A program made the translations under genes and the position numbers. A DNA stretch of 64,000 nt from Linnemannia schmuckeri (taxonomy: Eukaryota; Mortierellomycota; Mortierellomycetes; Mortierellales; Mortierellaceae), in assembly GCA_029449235.1 (NCBI GenBank), contig JANATG010000003.1, positions 806,001 to 870,000 on the forward strand, read 5' to 3'. This document shows, piece after piece, positions 24,115-36,206 of the stretch (position 1 is its first letter; every line of letters begins with the position of its first letter). The notes below the pieces were generated by a model. The model was not told the DNA's origin, searched no databases, and saw only the letters and a list, made by a program, of their open reading frames with translations.

Positions 24115-25149
24115 CGTTGATGTGTGAGGGTGTGTCTTGGTTTTGGATGTGTGTGTATGTGGACGTGGGTTGGTTGTAAGTAGGAGTTGGGCGAAATGCA
24201 AAAAGGAGGGAAAAGCTGGTCGTTTGTTGTCTCTCTTTTTATGTAACTAGGACAAGTTGAAAAACAAACAAACCAAGGGGAGCTAAAAAAGAAGGTGAAG
24301 GACTCCTTGGAAATGAACAAAGAGGAGGCTACTCAGAGGCACCATGGAAGGCTACCTTGGAAAAAAATATACGAGAGCCCGAACACACGCGAGAGCCAGG
24401 ACGAGTATTTTTTTCCTCCCCTTGGTTATTCTTCAAAGTCTGCCTTTTTTTCTTCCCTCCTTTTTTGTTCATGTTCTCTCTAAACGACCAGCTAACCAGC
24501 CAGGCTACTCTATTTGTGCTAGGAAAGACGTCCTGATTTGAGTCGCTTTCCTGTTTTTGCACGGCGTTCAGTGAGAGCTCTCATCATCAAGAGCGAAACA
24601 AAGAAGGGACAAACTACAGTAGACAGAAGTATTTGAGAGGGACACCCATGAACGTGTTATACGATGTCTCTTGTCGTGTGGATAAGAACACGGCCATATC
24701 GGTCTCTGCCTTATGCAAGCTCTCATCATTATTTTTTTTTTTTCATCCTCTCCCCTCGCACTCTTCTTTTCCTTCTTTTTTTCTCCCGTACTCGCATCTT
24801 TCTCTCTCTCTCTTTTTTTTTTGCTTTGTGTAATTTCCGCGCGTCCCCTGCATTTAAAGAGAAGTTATGTGTGCTACGTCTTGTATTTTTGCTTGATTAA
24901 CCCATGTTTCTATGACTCCGAGCAAGGACAATTAACAGAAATAAGATACTCGCGTTGGGATTGGAAGGCGATTAAAATAGTTCATGTCTAGTGTATCGAT
25001 CAATTTGGTCTTTTTTACTACATCAGTCCTAGCAAACAAAATGCTAACTGGTGTCATTAAGCATGTCCTTCTACTTTTTTCTGCTCTGCATCATCGAACA
25101 CAACGAGTACTTCTCTATGTATATTTTATGAATGACGTCCTTGTTCTCG
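24115..25149. other. Intergenic region without recognisable gene
   Basis: About 1 kb between the coiled-coil gene start and the AlkB gene end. It contains pyrimidine tracts around 24725-24830 and several short open frames of low complexity. No coding signature, tRNA or repeat element was seen. Confidence 0.55.
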
Positions 25150-26592
25150 CTACCTATCGGCAACACCGTTCAGACTCCCGTCAGGTCCACCAACCTCCCA
25201 TGCAGAACCACGCATCTTCCTCAAGGTAATACTAACTCGAATCTTGCGCTTAATTCCCTCGCCTTCCACAAGATCCTCCATCATCTCTTGGATCCCATGC
25301 TCCCACTCGTATCGGGCCTTGCCTTGAATCGTCAATACCGAACCCGGTTCTAGCCTGACCGTAAATTCCGGTTGCCGCCCTCGTTCTTGCTGTTGACTTT
25401 TGCTGTGGGAGGGAGGCGGTTTGGGAGAATTATTGCCTTCTGGAGGGTCGTTCGGGGACATGGGCGAGAGGGCTTTGTAAAAGTCCATGTTGATGGCTGA
25501 CAGCAACGAAATGATAACTATCCCATCTTCGAATCTGGAAAGTAGAAAATTGAACCAAGGAGACAGGTAGGGAGCCAAGGAGGATGGGCGTAGCGAAGAC
25601 ACACATAGGCGATGAAAGACGAAGAGGGAGGATGTTAATTATTGCATCGACTTGAGAGCATCGACAAGGCATACAAACAACCAGCAACACCCCAAGGTGA
25701 ACCGCGTTTGTTCCATCTGCCATAAAAACACCAATTTGAGAGAACAAAGTGAACTCTACCGTGCAAGATCCACGTGTGGCTTTATCCCATTCCCTATGGG
25801 AGGTTGGAGGAAAGAGAAAAAATACGATGAGGTAGTGTGAACAAAAAAACCAGACAAAAAAAAAGTATGCATACACGGTACAGTAATAAACAATCAAAAA
25901 GTAGTGTTTGCTCTACCAGGAAAGTACAAGTTCATGATACTCTGGTCGAAAAGAGGTATGCGTGTGGTCCAGCTAGTACTGCAATAGGGCTCTGATAATA
26001 CACCCTTCTTTCCTTCACTCCCTCCTTCTCCTGCTCCTTCCCCTGCACCTCCTTGTCCACCCTGCTTATCCTCCGAGTCAGAAAATAAGCGGTCGTGGAT
26101 GAGCCAATTGAGCCATTCAAGATCACGTTGGCCAAAGCACATGGCTTGATTCTGTTGTCCGGCCTTGAAAAAGTTCTTTTCAGTGATTTGAGCCATCAGC
26201 CGGGCTTGGTCTTTATCAGAAAGGATGTTTGTGTGTAGACAGAGGCCTTCAACGTGGTTGTGCGGAAGATGGTTCGGACGAGGGTTGTTGTTGTTGTTGG
26301 TTTTGTTGGTGATAGGGGTGGCAGTGAGTATAAGAGCGTTTGTAAGTATAGAGTCAGGGTTATTGGAAGATTGCTGTTGTAGGGAGTGACGGTGGTGGTG
26401 CTGGTGTGGTTGTTGTTCCTCTTCTTCATGGCTGTTCATGATGCTTTGGAAGATGGGGTCGATGGCATCACTGTCGTTGTCGAGGTCCATGCTGTCTCCT
26501 GACTGATGCGTGTCCGTGTCCATGTCTAGCTGCGAGTCCGAGTCCGAGTCCGAGTCTGAGGACCCAAACAGTTCCTGCTCGAGGTCATTCAT
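25150..26592 (-). CDS. AlkB-type 2-oxoglutarate/Fe(II) dioxygenase
   Basis: Three exons (26592-25917, 25793-25760, 25534-25150) give 364 aa. The N-terminal 110 residues are disordered: acidic Ser-Asp repeats, then His/Gln and Asn runs. The dioxygenase domain has TSWTTRIPLFDQSIMNLYFPG, then the iron ligands HVD (H232, D234) encoded entirely by the 34-nt exon 2, RFEDGI, the second His in GKARYEWEHGI (H316), and the 2-oxoglutarate-binding RxSxTxR (R336-R342). All catalytic residues are therefore intact. AlkB enzymes oxidatively demethylate nucleic acids or proteins; the substrate of this fungal subgroup is not known to me. An insert of about 40 aa (SPNDPPEG to GRQPEF) separates the two halves of the jelly roll. 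Confidence 0.9.
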
Positions 26593-28583
26593 CGTCGCGC
26601 GTGGTGTAAGTATGAATCGTTCTTGCCGATGAATGGAGCAGAACTATGTTCGAGTTCCCTGCCCACATACGCTTTTGCACTCGCAGCCTAAGAACACATT
26701 CAGGAACAGTCACCATGCCTCGGGAAAAAAAATCATGCCCTTGGCCTTTCATCCCTGGTCATCCTAAACTATTTTTACGCGTTTGGTCTATCAAAGGCTG
26801 TAGGATGCTAAAAAGAGGGTCTTCCATATTATCAATTACCTCGAATGGTGCCTCTCATCCTGCGCGCTAGACATAGCCCTTCCTTCTCGTCAGACGAGCA
26901 TTGAAGAAAAAATAGGCAAAGGAGAGAGAGAGATAGATAGAAAGAGAAAGAACAAAAAGAACATGCGCAACCTCATCACTATCTTTATCATAAACTGCCA
27001 TCAGCCCAAACGCAGGCGGCTAAAAACAACAATAGCGACAGCGACTCGTCGCCTCCCTCTCCTCGTACGTAGAGTACGCTTGGCATACATACCAACCATC
27101 AATCATCCATCCATCATTCATCTAGATAAAACTAATACTTAGCGTCGACTGACTCTGTAGAAAAGGAAGCAAAAGATTTGAAGTAATAGTCCACAGCCAA
27201 GCGCTCTTTTTTAGCGTATTTTTTTTTCGTGGATGGGGCACTCACACAATTCAATTGTTGGATTTCGCCCACGGCCCACTGACAGGAGCAAGTTTAAGGT
27301 TCCCTCAGGGACTACTCGCCGCACATGCACACACACAACAACAACAATAAACACGACATAAACACCCACGGTCGTACCTTCGCAACACGGTCGACATATT
27401 GTTTTGTCAACAAAGAAAGGCAAGGCTGTTTTGCATCGAGGATTCAGGAACAGACTTGATTCGACCGAGGGACAAGTCCCAGGGATAAGGCAAGGGAAAA
27501 AAATAATACTACGCACAAGATATATGTCCTTTTCATAGCCACACCCTTCAGGGCAAGAAAGAACAGGGGGCCCGACCGACCCATGGCGATATATTTTGGT
27601 AGAGTAGAAAAACAAGTACCTAAATACAATACTATTCAAAATACCTCCCCTCTCCCTCAATTGCATAAACGATGATGAAGTCGAAAGTTGGGAGATAGAT
27701 AACAAACTGCAACAGACACTGCAGCATCTTCTCCCCATTCTGTTATTCCGTTCTACAAAAACCCCAAGTTGATCCTTGTTGGGTTGGAAACATGGAGAGC
27801 ACCATATCTCTTTTCCCACACACACACACACACCACATCTCGCACGCCACTTTGAGTGTCTGTTATCCATCACGGTTTGTTTATGCCGCCCAATACTCCT
27901 GCCTCCTTGCCGACTGCCATGTCTTCCAGCCTTGCGTACCCACACACCTCTAACCCTGCATTTTGATATACACATTGGTTTGCTTTGTCCACGCTACCCT
28001 ATTGTTCTTTTTTTAGCCGCAATTGATTCGCTAACAAAGTGGACCCTTTTTTTCTTCTTGACCCTTTTACGAAATAATCTTTTTACGAAACAACCCTTGG
28101 GCCACCCAAGGAAGATGTGCGTATTTTCAATATTTTTGACCTGGGGCATCAGGACTGGACCGTTTATTTCATACCACACCTCTTGTGACAGAGTACAACG
28201 AAAATGACACTAAAGCCGACTAGTTTATTGCACACGCAGACTTACATGAAGAAGGAGGGAGGGAAGGGGGGCTATGAACCAAGAACAATGGACAATTGCA
28301 AGTCAAGGAAGGGCGAAGAAAATAGCCGTTTAAGGTGGCGATACACACATCCATTTTCAGAAACCCCTGCGATTGCACCATCTTTGTCAACTCGCCTATT
28401 CTTTACAGGCACAAATTGCTAACAATAACTACACATCCTATCTGTTTGCTGACGGGTATATAAACCCTTGGGTTCTTGCCCATTTTTTTTTTCTTATTCT
28501 TCAACTCATTTCAATCAACCCCTTCTTCGCTCAAAGCAACCAAGAAACTCGCCCCTCAACAATCAACAAAAGTACCAACAACA
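26593..28583. other. Intergenic region, 2 kb
   Basis: Divergent spacer between the AlkB gene and the small Ser/Thr-rich gene. A 254-codon open frame exists on the minus strand (27211-27975), but it lacks a recognisable signature and has no clear promoter. The right end has a TATA box for the next gene. Confidence 0.5.
28457..28464 (+). promoter_or_regulatory. TATA box for the Ser/Thr-rich gene
   Basis: TATATAAA 127 bp before the ATG at 28584, followed by a pyrimidine-rich stretch; transcription would start near 28490. Confidence 0.55.
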
Positions 28584-28919
28584 ATGTCGTCCGTCTCAGT
28601 CTCAGTCTCCGTCTCTGCTTCGCCCAGCCCCGACGTCTCCCCCTCAGTCAGCATCGAGCCCACCTCCTCCGAGACCACTACAACCTTCGGCGTCCAAACA
28701 ACCACAACCACCACCGCCCCTTTCGTCCCAACCATCGCGCCCCCAAAACCTACATCCTTGTCAAGCATTGGTGTTATGCCTAGCCTGACGGCAACGACCG
28801 TCCCTCCCAGGACCACAACCCCTGCTACCAAGCCCTCGTCTGCGACTAGCTTGCAGAAGAAGATCTCTTTTGGACTCGTTGCCATGGTTATCCTCCCCGC
28901 CGTCCTCAACGCCCTGTAA
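28584..28919 (+). CDS. Small Ser/Thr-rich protein with C-terminal hydrophobic tail
   Basis: Single exon, 111 aa. The body is Ser/Thr/Pro/Val-rich, opening with alternating SVSV residues and continuing with Thr runs, as in O-glycosylated wall mucins. The last 18 residues (ISFGLVAMVILPAVLNAL) are hydrophobic, preceded by a LQKK basic pair; this could be a GPI-attachment signal or a tail anchor. No N-terminal signal peptide is visible, so either the true start lies in an undetected upstream exon or the protein is tail-anchored. The clear TATA box upstream supports a real gene. I do not recognise the family. Confidence 0.5.
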   Translation: MSSVSVSVSVSASPSPDVSPSVSIEPTSSETTTTFGVQTTTTTTAPFVPTIAPPKPTSLSSIGVMPSLTATTVPPRTTTPATKPSSATSLQKKISFGLVAMVILPAVLNAL

Positions 28920-29492
28920 AAGAATATTGTTATTCTCAAAGGGATCCCACACGTCGGGAGATTGTATAGCTCGCGGCCCACCAAATAGCGCTGGATCCCT
29001 TTTATTCTCAACAGCTGCTCGTCTAGGCGATCAAAAACAAGCTGAAAAAATGGCCCATATTGTAACAACACCGTATTTACTATCTTACTCTTTCTTTTTG
29101 GTTCTCCACCCTTACTACAATTACTATCATTCCATCTTTTTGATATAATAAAAAAAAGTACATACGAATGCAAATGTGTTCCAGAACAAGCTGTGTATGC
29201 GCATTGTTCATTTCCCCCTTGTCAAGCACAGATACACCTGTCAGCGGCCACTCTCACAAAACAAACAGCAACAAGACACCATCATCATCGTTTTTTTTTT
29301 TTTTCTCGCTTATCGTTTTTTATTCACAGAAAATCTACACAAAAAGAGATCAATAGAAAAGAAAGAAGACTAAAGGGTCGATGAAAAAAACCCTTTCTGA
29401 AAGATATTAACAAAGAAATAAATGGCAAAGAGAAAGAATGGAAGTGCCCTTCTCTCTCAAAAGAGGACCTCCTTTAGAAAAAGAACCTCGAC
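28920..29492. other. Convergent intergenic spacer
   Basis: 3' flanks of the Ser/Thr-rich gene and C1-THF synthase. A TATAATAAAAAAA stretch near 29141-29157 may serve polyadenylation of the + gene. Nothing else was seen. Confidence 0.5.
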
Positions 29493-32400
29493 TTAGAAGA
29501 GACCGACGACGTTGCCGGTGTTAAAGTCAATGTCGACATCGTAGAAGCAAGGACGCGTGGGGAGACCGGGCATGGTCTGCATGGCTCCGCAGAGAGGGTA
29601 CAAGAACCCTGCTCCGACAGAGGCGCGGATATCGCGGATGGGGATCTTGAAACCAGTGGGGCGGTTCTTCAGCTTGGGGTCATGCGACAACGACAAGTGC
29701 GTCTTGGCCATGCAAATTGGCAAGTTGCCGAATCCCTATTATTTTTTGTATGTTTGTGGTGATGAAATAAATGAAAAAATATACATTAGCCATTAGTTGA
29801 AACGCGTTTGGGTGTCACTTTGCCACCAAAATTACATCAGCGAACAAATTAAGTCAAAAAGAAAAAAAAAGGGGGGGGGGGGGGGAGTACCTGACGGGTG
29901 TAGGTGGCAATCTTCTCCTTGGCGAGGTCAGAGAGCTCAATGCCGTCGGCACCGTACATCTCCTTGGCAATGGTCTCAATCTTGGACTCGATATCAGCTT
30001 CAACATCATAGAGGTACTTGAAGGCGGTGGGCTTGCTGCACGACTGGATCACAGCCTGACCCAAATCAACCGCTCCCAAACCTCCCTTAGCCCAGTTCTC
30101 GCAGGCAACGGCATCATCAGCACCAGCCTCCAATGCAATCTTGCGGATCAAGGCCATCTCGGCATCCGAATCAGTCGTGAAGCGGTTGATGGCAACAACA
30201 ACGGGCACACCAAACTTCTTGGCGTTCTCAATGTGCTTCTTCAAGTTGTCGCATCCAGTCTCGAGCAACTCCAAGTTCTCGGTGTTGTAGACTTCGGGAA
30301 GGGGCTTGCCAGGGGTCACCTCGGGTCCGCCTCCGTGCATCTTCAGGGCCTTGACAGTCGCAACCAAGACAGCGCAGTCAGGAACCAATCCACTGGTGCG
30401 GCACTTGATGTCAAAGAACTTCTCCATTCCGATATCGGCACCAAATCCTGCCTCAGTGACAACATATCCCATCTTGTCCTCGCCCTCGCCAGCCTCAATA
30501 CCAGCAAGCTTCAAGGCAATGCGGTCAGCAATGATCGACGAGTTTCCGTGAGCAATGTTGGCAAAAGGTCCGGCGTGAACAAACATGGGGGTACCCTCAA
30601 GAGTCTGCATGACGTTGGGTTTGATGGCGTCCTTCATCAAAACAGTCAAGGCTCCACCGATACCGATGTCATCGGCAGTGACGGGCTCACCTCCCTTGCT
30701 GCTAGCAATAACCATCTTGCCCAAACTAGATAATAAAAACGTGCACACGATAACCCGGATTAGTTTTGGATTTAAGGACAATAACAACAACATAACATGA
30801 GTCACGTTCGGTCATTGAAATATAAAAAAAAGAAACGAAGCAACCAATTCCCTTACCGCTCACGCATGTCCTTGAGGTCGGTACTGAGGGCCAAGACGGC
30901 CATGACCTCCGAAGCGACAGCAATGTCGAATCCAGTCATGCGCTCGTGGCCAGCCTCAGTGTCGTTACGTCCAATCTCAATCTTGCGCAAGAAGCGGTCG
31001 TTGGTGTCCATGACGCGCTGCCAGGTGATGGTAGCAGGGTCAATATCCAAGCGAGCAAAGCGGGTAATCTCCTCGGGGGTCAACTCGGCAGGGTCAGCCT
31101 TGGTAATTCCTAAGCGCTCCAAACGGCCCAACATGACGGGGGCAAAGGTGCGCTTACCCTTCTTGATGGGGCAGAGACGGTTGAAGAGAGCCTTGTCGGT
31201 CTGGGTGTTTTCGTGGAACATGCGGGCATCAATGGCGGCAGCCAACAAGTTGTTGGCGGCGGTGACGGCATGGATATCTCCAGTCAAGTGCAAGTTGAAC
31301 TCGTCCATGGGAATGACTTGAGAGTACCCACCTCCAGCAGCTCCTCCCTTGATTCCAAAGGTAGGTCCCTGGGAAGGCTGGCGAACACATCCGAAGGCAA
31401 TCTTGTTTAAGTGCGCGCCCAAAGCCTGCACCAAACCAACGGTAGTGGTCGACTTGCCTTCACCCAAAGGAGTTGGGGTAATTCCTGTCACAACAACATA
31501 GCGACCGTTCTGGCGGTGGGAGAGACGCTTCAAAATATCCAAGCTGACCTTGGCCTTGTACTCTCCATACAACTCAAGCTATTTTTTTTTCGAATTGAGA
31601 TATGTCAGATTTTAATTTCTAGGTTACGACTCAATGTAATGCAAAAAGACGGCCATAGCAATAAAAAAAACGTACCTCGTTGGGCAAGAGACCGAGCTCC
31701 TCGGCAATGAACTTGATGGGCTTGGGCTTCTGGGCCAAGGCAATAGCAATATCGCTGGGGACGGGCTCCAAGAGTTCCAAGGGAAGGGGAACGATAGCAC
31801 GCTGGCGAGACTCGTTGAGGAAACGGACAGCGGACAAGTAAGTGTTCTGCATCAACATGGCGACGGTCATGGGGCCCACTCCACCGGGAACGGGGGTAAT
31901 GTGAGAGGCATGAGCAGCGGCAGCATTGTACTCAACGTCACCGACCCAACGGATTCCAGACTTCTTGGTAGGATCTACATTACATTAACAGCAGAAGATA
32001 ACTCGGTGAGATTTTCCTGTCTTTCGCGTTTACCCACTACCATTCAAGTACAATTACCATGCATGAGTAAAAACGCACCTTCGACGGCGTTGGTACCGAC
32101 ATCGATGACAACAGCTCCTTCTTTGATCCACTCGCCCTTGACAAACTCGGCGCTGCCGATGGCGACAACAAGGATATCGGCGGTCTTGACAACCTCAGCC
32201 AAGTTAGTGGTCTTGGAGTGGCACAAGGTAACAGTGCAGTTGTTCTTGGTCAACAAGCTGAAGACGGGAGTACCCTGGGAAAGTTGAAAAAATGTGGCGT
32301 TATAATTTTAGTGACACATGCTTTGGCAAAGCATAAAGAAGCCCCCTTTCATCGCTTTTTTGCCCGCCTTTGATTCAATTGAGTACTTACGACAATGTCA

Positions 32401-33914
32401 CTGCGTCCGACAACAACGGCCTTCTTGCCCGACATGGTGACGCCAGTCGATTTGATAAGCTCAATAACGCCCTTGGGAGTGCAGGGAACGAAAGCTGGCT
32501 CAGAGGCACGCTTAGAGAGGTGACCAATGTTGATAGCATGGAAACTATGTGCAAGGAGGCGGGATTAAAATCGTTAATCTCTCCGGTTCTTCGTCTTTCC
32601 TGACTGGTTGGTTCTGAAAAAGTAGCGATTATTCGCCTGTTTTTTGTGGGGTAACCGAACTGTGCTTACCCGTCAACATCCTTCTTGGGGTCAATTGCCT
32701 CAGTAACGATCCTGTCGTCCAAGTGATCGGGGAGAGGAAGCTGAACGAGAATTCCGTGAACCTTGGGGTCGTTGTTCAAGGCCTGGACCCTGGACAAGAG
32801 CTCGAACTGAGTGATGGTGGGAGGCAAGTGGAAGAGCTCAAAGTCCATGCCGGCCTATTGAGGAGTACAATTAGAAAAAAAAAAGCATGGGAAACCAATT
32901 GGTGGAATGATTGGCTGGATGAGTCGCCTGTTATATTTTTCTTTGGATTTCTTTTCCCTTTTTTTTTCTTTCACACACATATCTTTCTCTCTGTTCTTCG
33001 TGCAACGACAATAACAACGACAACGAAAACTACAAAAAAAAAAAAAAGGCAGAGCGGTACTAATTTCATACCTCCTTGGCGGCCTTCTTTTTCATGTTGA
33101 CATAGACGCTCGAATCCTCGCGTGCTCCGACCTGGATGATCGACAACTTCGGGTTGAAGTGAGGGTTGGTCTTGCGCATCTCCTCGATTTGCGACTTGAT
33201 GTCGTTGCGGAGGTTCCTGGGTTCATATAAAAAAACAAAGTGATAATAAGTATACGGGAAGTACGTGTATATATGCGTGGGACAACAAGAGAGGCGAGAT
33301 ATGCAATTGAAAGTTAACAAAACACGTCAATGGGTCAATTGAGGTACATACTGTGCAATAGCCTTTCCATCGATAACTTTGGCCATATTGTTTGAGGTTA
33401 GAGTAGAAGTCGAAAGAGTGTTTTTTCTTGTAGAGGCGTTCAGGGAACGAGAGGTATGAAGAGAACGGGTTGGTAGCGAGGAACGGACGACGCGAAAGAT
33501 TGCAACGGGAATGGATTCGGGTCGTGAGACGGTTGTGAGGAGGGGTAGTTTGGAATGAATGGAGGGATGTGAATTAGTGGAGTAGGAGTAGGAGGAAGAA
33601 GAATAACGGAGGGAGTGTAAGGAAGGAGTGAAGGAAGAAGAAGAAAGAGAGAAGGAAGAAGAAGAGGAGAAAGAAGAAGAAAAAGTAAAAGGACGAGGGC
33701 AACAAGGGGTTGTTATAGTTGCTGTCCTTATTTGTTGTTGCTGTTTAAGGTAGTGAACTCTCGGGGAGGAAGAAGGGGAAGAGGCGACACAGGTCGAGAG
33801 CCTTTTTCTGTAGCTAGGGTGGGAAAGATTCAATCGTGCGAAGGAATTGCAAGGGACGGGGCGGGTGCGATCGACAAGGACGAGCAGAGACCGGCTCGGG
33901 AGGGTCGGCGACAT
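29493..33914 (-). CDS. ADE3/MTHFD1: C1-tetrahydrofolate synthase, trifunctional
   Basis: Nine exons (first exon to 33352; then 33216-33072, 32854-32670, 32544-32391, 32274-32079, 31974-31676, 31578-30857, 30725-29891, 29735-29493). From the Met at 33386 the product is 937 aa, the standard length. It combines methylene-THF dehydrogenase and methenyl-THF cyclohydrolase (YVNMKKKAAKE, LVQLPLPDHL, DVDGFHAINIGHL, VVVGRSDIVGTPV) with 10-formyl-THF synthetase (TPTPLGEGKSTTTVGL, FGIKGGAAGGGYSQVIPMDE). It supplies one-carbon units for purines, thymidylate and methionine. The frame stays open upstream to a second Met at 33914, adding 176 Ser/Arg-rich residues that include RSSLPTRSLHTSRSL, a mitochondrial-presequence-like stretch. 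Coordinates here use the longer form; the cytosolic start at 33386 is certain. Confidence 0.95.
29871..29885. repeat. 15-bp G run beside a splice donor
   Basis: On the minus strand this reads as C15 beginning 5 nt after the exon 8 donor of C1-THF synthase, followed by a T-rich stretch. Confidence 0.9.
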
Positions 33915-36206
33915 CCAGGAACAGAACTCAAGGCGCAAAAAGGAAAGGAGGGGGGATCAATAAAAATAAAAGCGACTGAAATGGGGATCAGGTCAAGAAA
34001 GCTTGAGCGTTGATCAGTTGTAATGATGGAATGAGGGACTAGGTGGGTGGAGGCAGGGTAGAGTAGGGGACGGGATAGAGAAGAGCGGACAAAAAAGGTA
34101 GTGGTGCTTGCCATCAGTGCGAAATAAAAGAAGGTTAGTCCGTGTATATATGGATGTGTAAAAGAAGGGGGTAAAAGGCGCGCATCTTCCCCAGTCATCG
34201 TAAGAGCCACATCGACGCCCTACCCGAGTATGAGATGGCCCCCTCCTCTTTCTTTCCCCCGTCTCCTGCCTTCTTCTTCGGTCTCTTCTCCCTTGCTAAA
34301 TTCACCTCTTTCGCCCCCTTCTTCCTTCCTGTTCATTTCTTCGTTCGTTCCTGGTGAATACTATCAGTCCATACCTTGAGGAGAAATCGGCTGATGTTGT
34401 GCTTGGAATGTTGTTCAGTCTGTTGGCATATGGTATGGACATGGATCATCTCTATTTCCTTTCTTCCTCTTCTCGCTTCTCTTCGTCTATGTATCTGCAT
34501 GTACTTTTTGTTCCTTCCGTTTTGCCTTTTCTCTGTTCCCCTTTCACCTTTTAACTTTTCCTTTTCATCTACCTTTTTCCTCGCCTTCTTTCTCCCCCTT
34601 CTCTTATTCTCTCTTTCTTCCCCCCTCCTTTGCCTCCTTCTTTCTCGTCTGTCTTTTGTCGGAACGGGGCCCCGGTTTGGCTCTATTTAGCTACACAATA
34701 TAAGGAGGTGGTTTGCCGATCTCAGCGGCCACTGAATATTGATTGCGTGAGTCGATAGAGAGAGAAGGGGCTCGAATAAGCCCCCTTCTGTTGGCGTTGT
34801 TCCCTTCATTATTATTGGGCGTTTCTTTGTGGGAAAAAAAAGGAATAGCCACACTTCACGCCACGGAAGGTTTCAGTAGTGCACTTGTTACGATGGATCA
34901 AGTCGTTCTGTTTAAGTCCACGTGACCTTTTTTCTTAACCGACGAGTTCCTTATGAAATTTCTCCTTGCACTTTTATCTTTCTTGTTTCTGCACACATCC
35001 TTTCTTCGGCATTAACTCTTTTGACATTAAAAAAGAGAATCATCTCACTCTCTCTCTTCGTTCTTCTACTCCTCCTCCTCACTCCTTACTCCTTCTCTCT
35101 TCTTCTCTCTCATTTTCTCACTCTCCTTTTCTCCTCAATTCCCGTCCCTTATCATCCTCCCTCGTCCTTGTCCAATTTCTCTCAGCTTTTTTCCTCCACT
35201 TCCAACTTCACTCACACTTAGTCCTTTTCATTTCAACCACTCTTCTTCCTCGAAGACGAACTTTCCTTTTTTTACCATTGGAGATAACCAACGTACCATA
35301 ATGCCAGATAACAGCAGCGAGTTTTCGGTAATCAATTCAACTTACCCTTCTTGATCAGAACCCTGAAATATGTATTTTTTTTAAAGAAAATACCATGATT
35401 GATGATTGGCAGTGCCCCTTTTGTTTATCCATCGGCATGTGTTTTGCGCTTATTTAACTCTCCTTCATATTTTTAAATTTCATTTTGTCTGGTGGTGAAA
35501 AATGGTTCTTCATTTCCTATGGCTGTTTTGAAACAACACAAGAGACAGAAAAAAAACCCCCCATCAATTATCCCTGAACCATGGAACCCGGGGGACGGAG
35601 AGGGGAGGACAGTGACCCTTGCTGGGCTTTGGCTTGGTTGAGCTATCTCTAACGGATATGGAAATGGTCGCACTCCATTGTGCTGGACCCTGATTGGTTA
35701 CTGATGTACCAGTGTGGTTTCTACTGTGCAGTGTTAATTATTGATGACGATGATAGATGGTGCCTGACCCTGTTTTTCAATTGTTCCTGAATTCTGTCAA
35801 TGAGTGTGTGTGTTTGTGTGCGACACACGCCCATCCCTTTTGTTCTCGACTGCCCTCTTCCTCTTGGATAAACCTTCGTCCTTCTCCTCGCTCCACTTCT
35901 TTTCTACTCATTTCAGTTGCATTATATCACCCTTCTTTCTCACTGTCGCTCTCGGCCTTTAGTCTCTTTAGCGACCCCCTTCTCTCGTTGTCCCTTTTGT
36001 TTCTTGTCTTTGTTTGCTCACTTCTAAGCTCATCATCATCATCATCCTTTCCCTTCCTTCTTTTTCATCAAACCCTCTCTCACTCCTTCACTCCTTCACT
36101 CCCTCATCCCTTCACTCCCTCATTCTTTCACTCTTCTAACTCTCGCCCTACTCTCTTCTACATCTCATCCTGTCTCCTACTTTCTCTCCGACAGCAACTT
36201 TCGCTC
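33915..36206. other. Divergent intergenic region with long pyrimidine tracts
   Basis: 2.3 kb between C1-THF synthase (-) and the UPF0658 gene (+). From about 34240 rightward the + strand is strongly C/T-rich (for example 34500-34650, 35040-35200, 35840-36190). Frames open here only because pyrimidine-rich DNA rarely forms stops. No gene was recognised. Confidence 0.6.
36077..36135 (+). repeat. Degenerate CTTCACTCC short tandem repeat
   Basis: Repeated TTCACTCC(C/T) and CTCATCCC units in the pyrimidine-rich leader of the UPF0658 gene, 72 bp before its start codon. Confidence 0.7.

Noticed and set aside
27211..27975. 254-codon open frame on the minus strand, Cys- and Arg-containing
   Set aside because: No domain, signal peptide or splice logic, and the composition looks like translated non-coding DNA. 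RNA evidence would be needed to reinstate it.
35757..36206. Open frame continuous with the UPF0658 gene start
   Set aside because: It lies in a C/T-rich leader where stops are rare by composition; translation is Ser/Leu/Phe/Pro low complexity and no family member has it.
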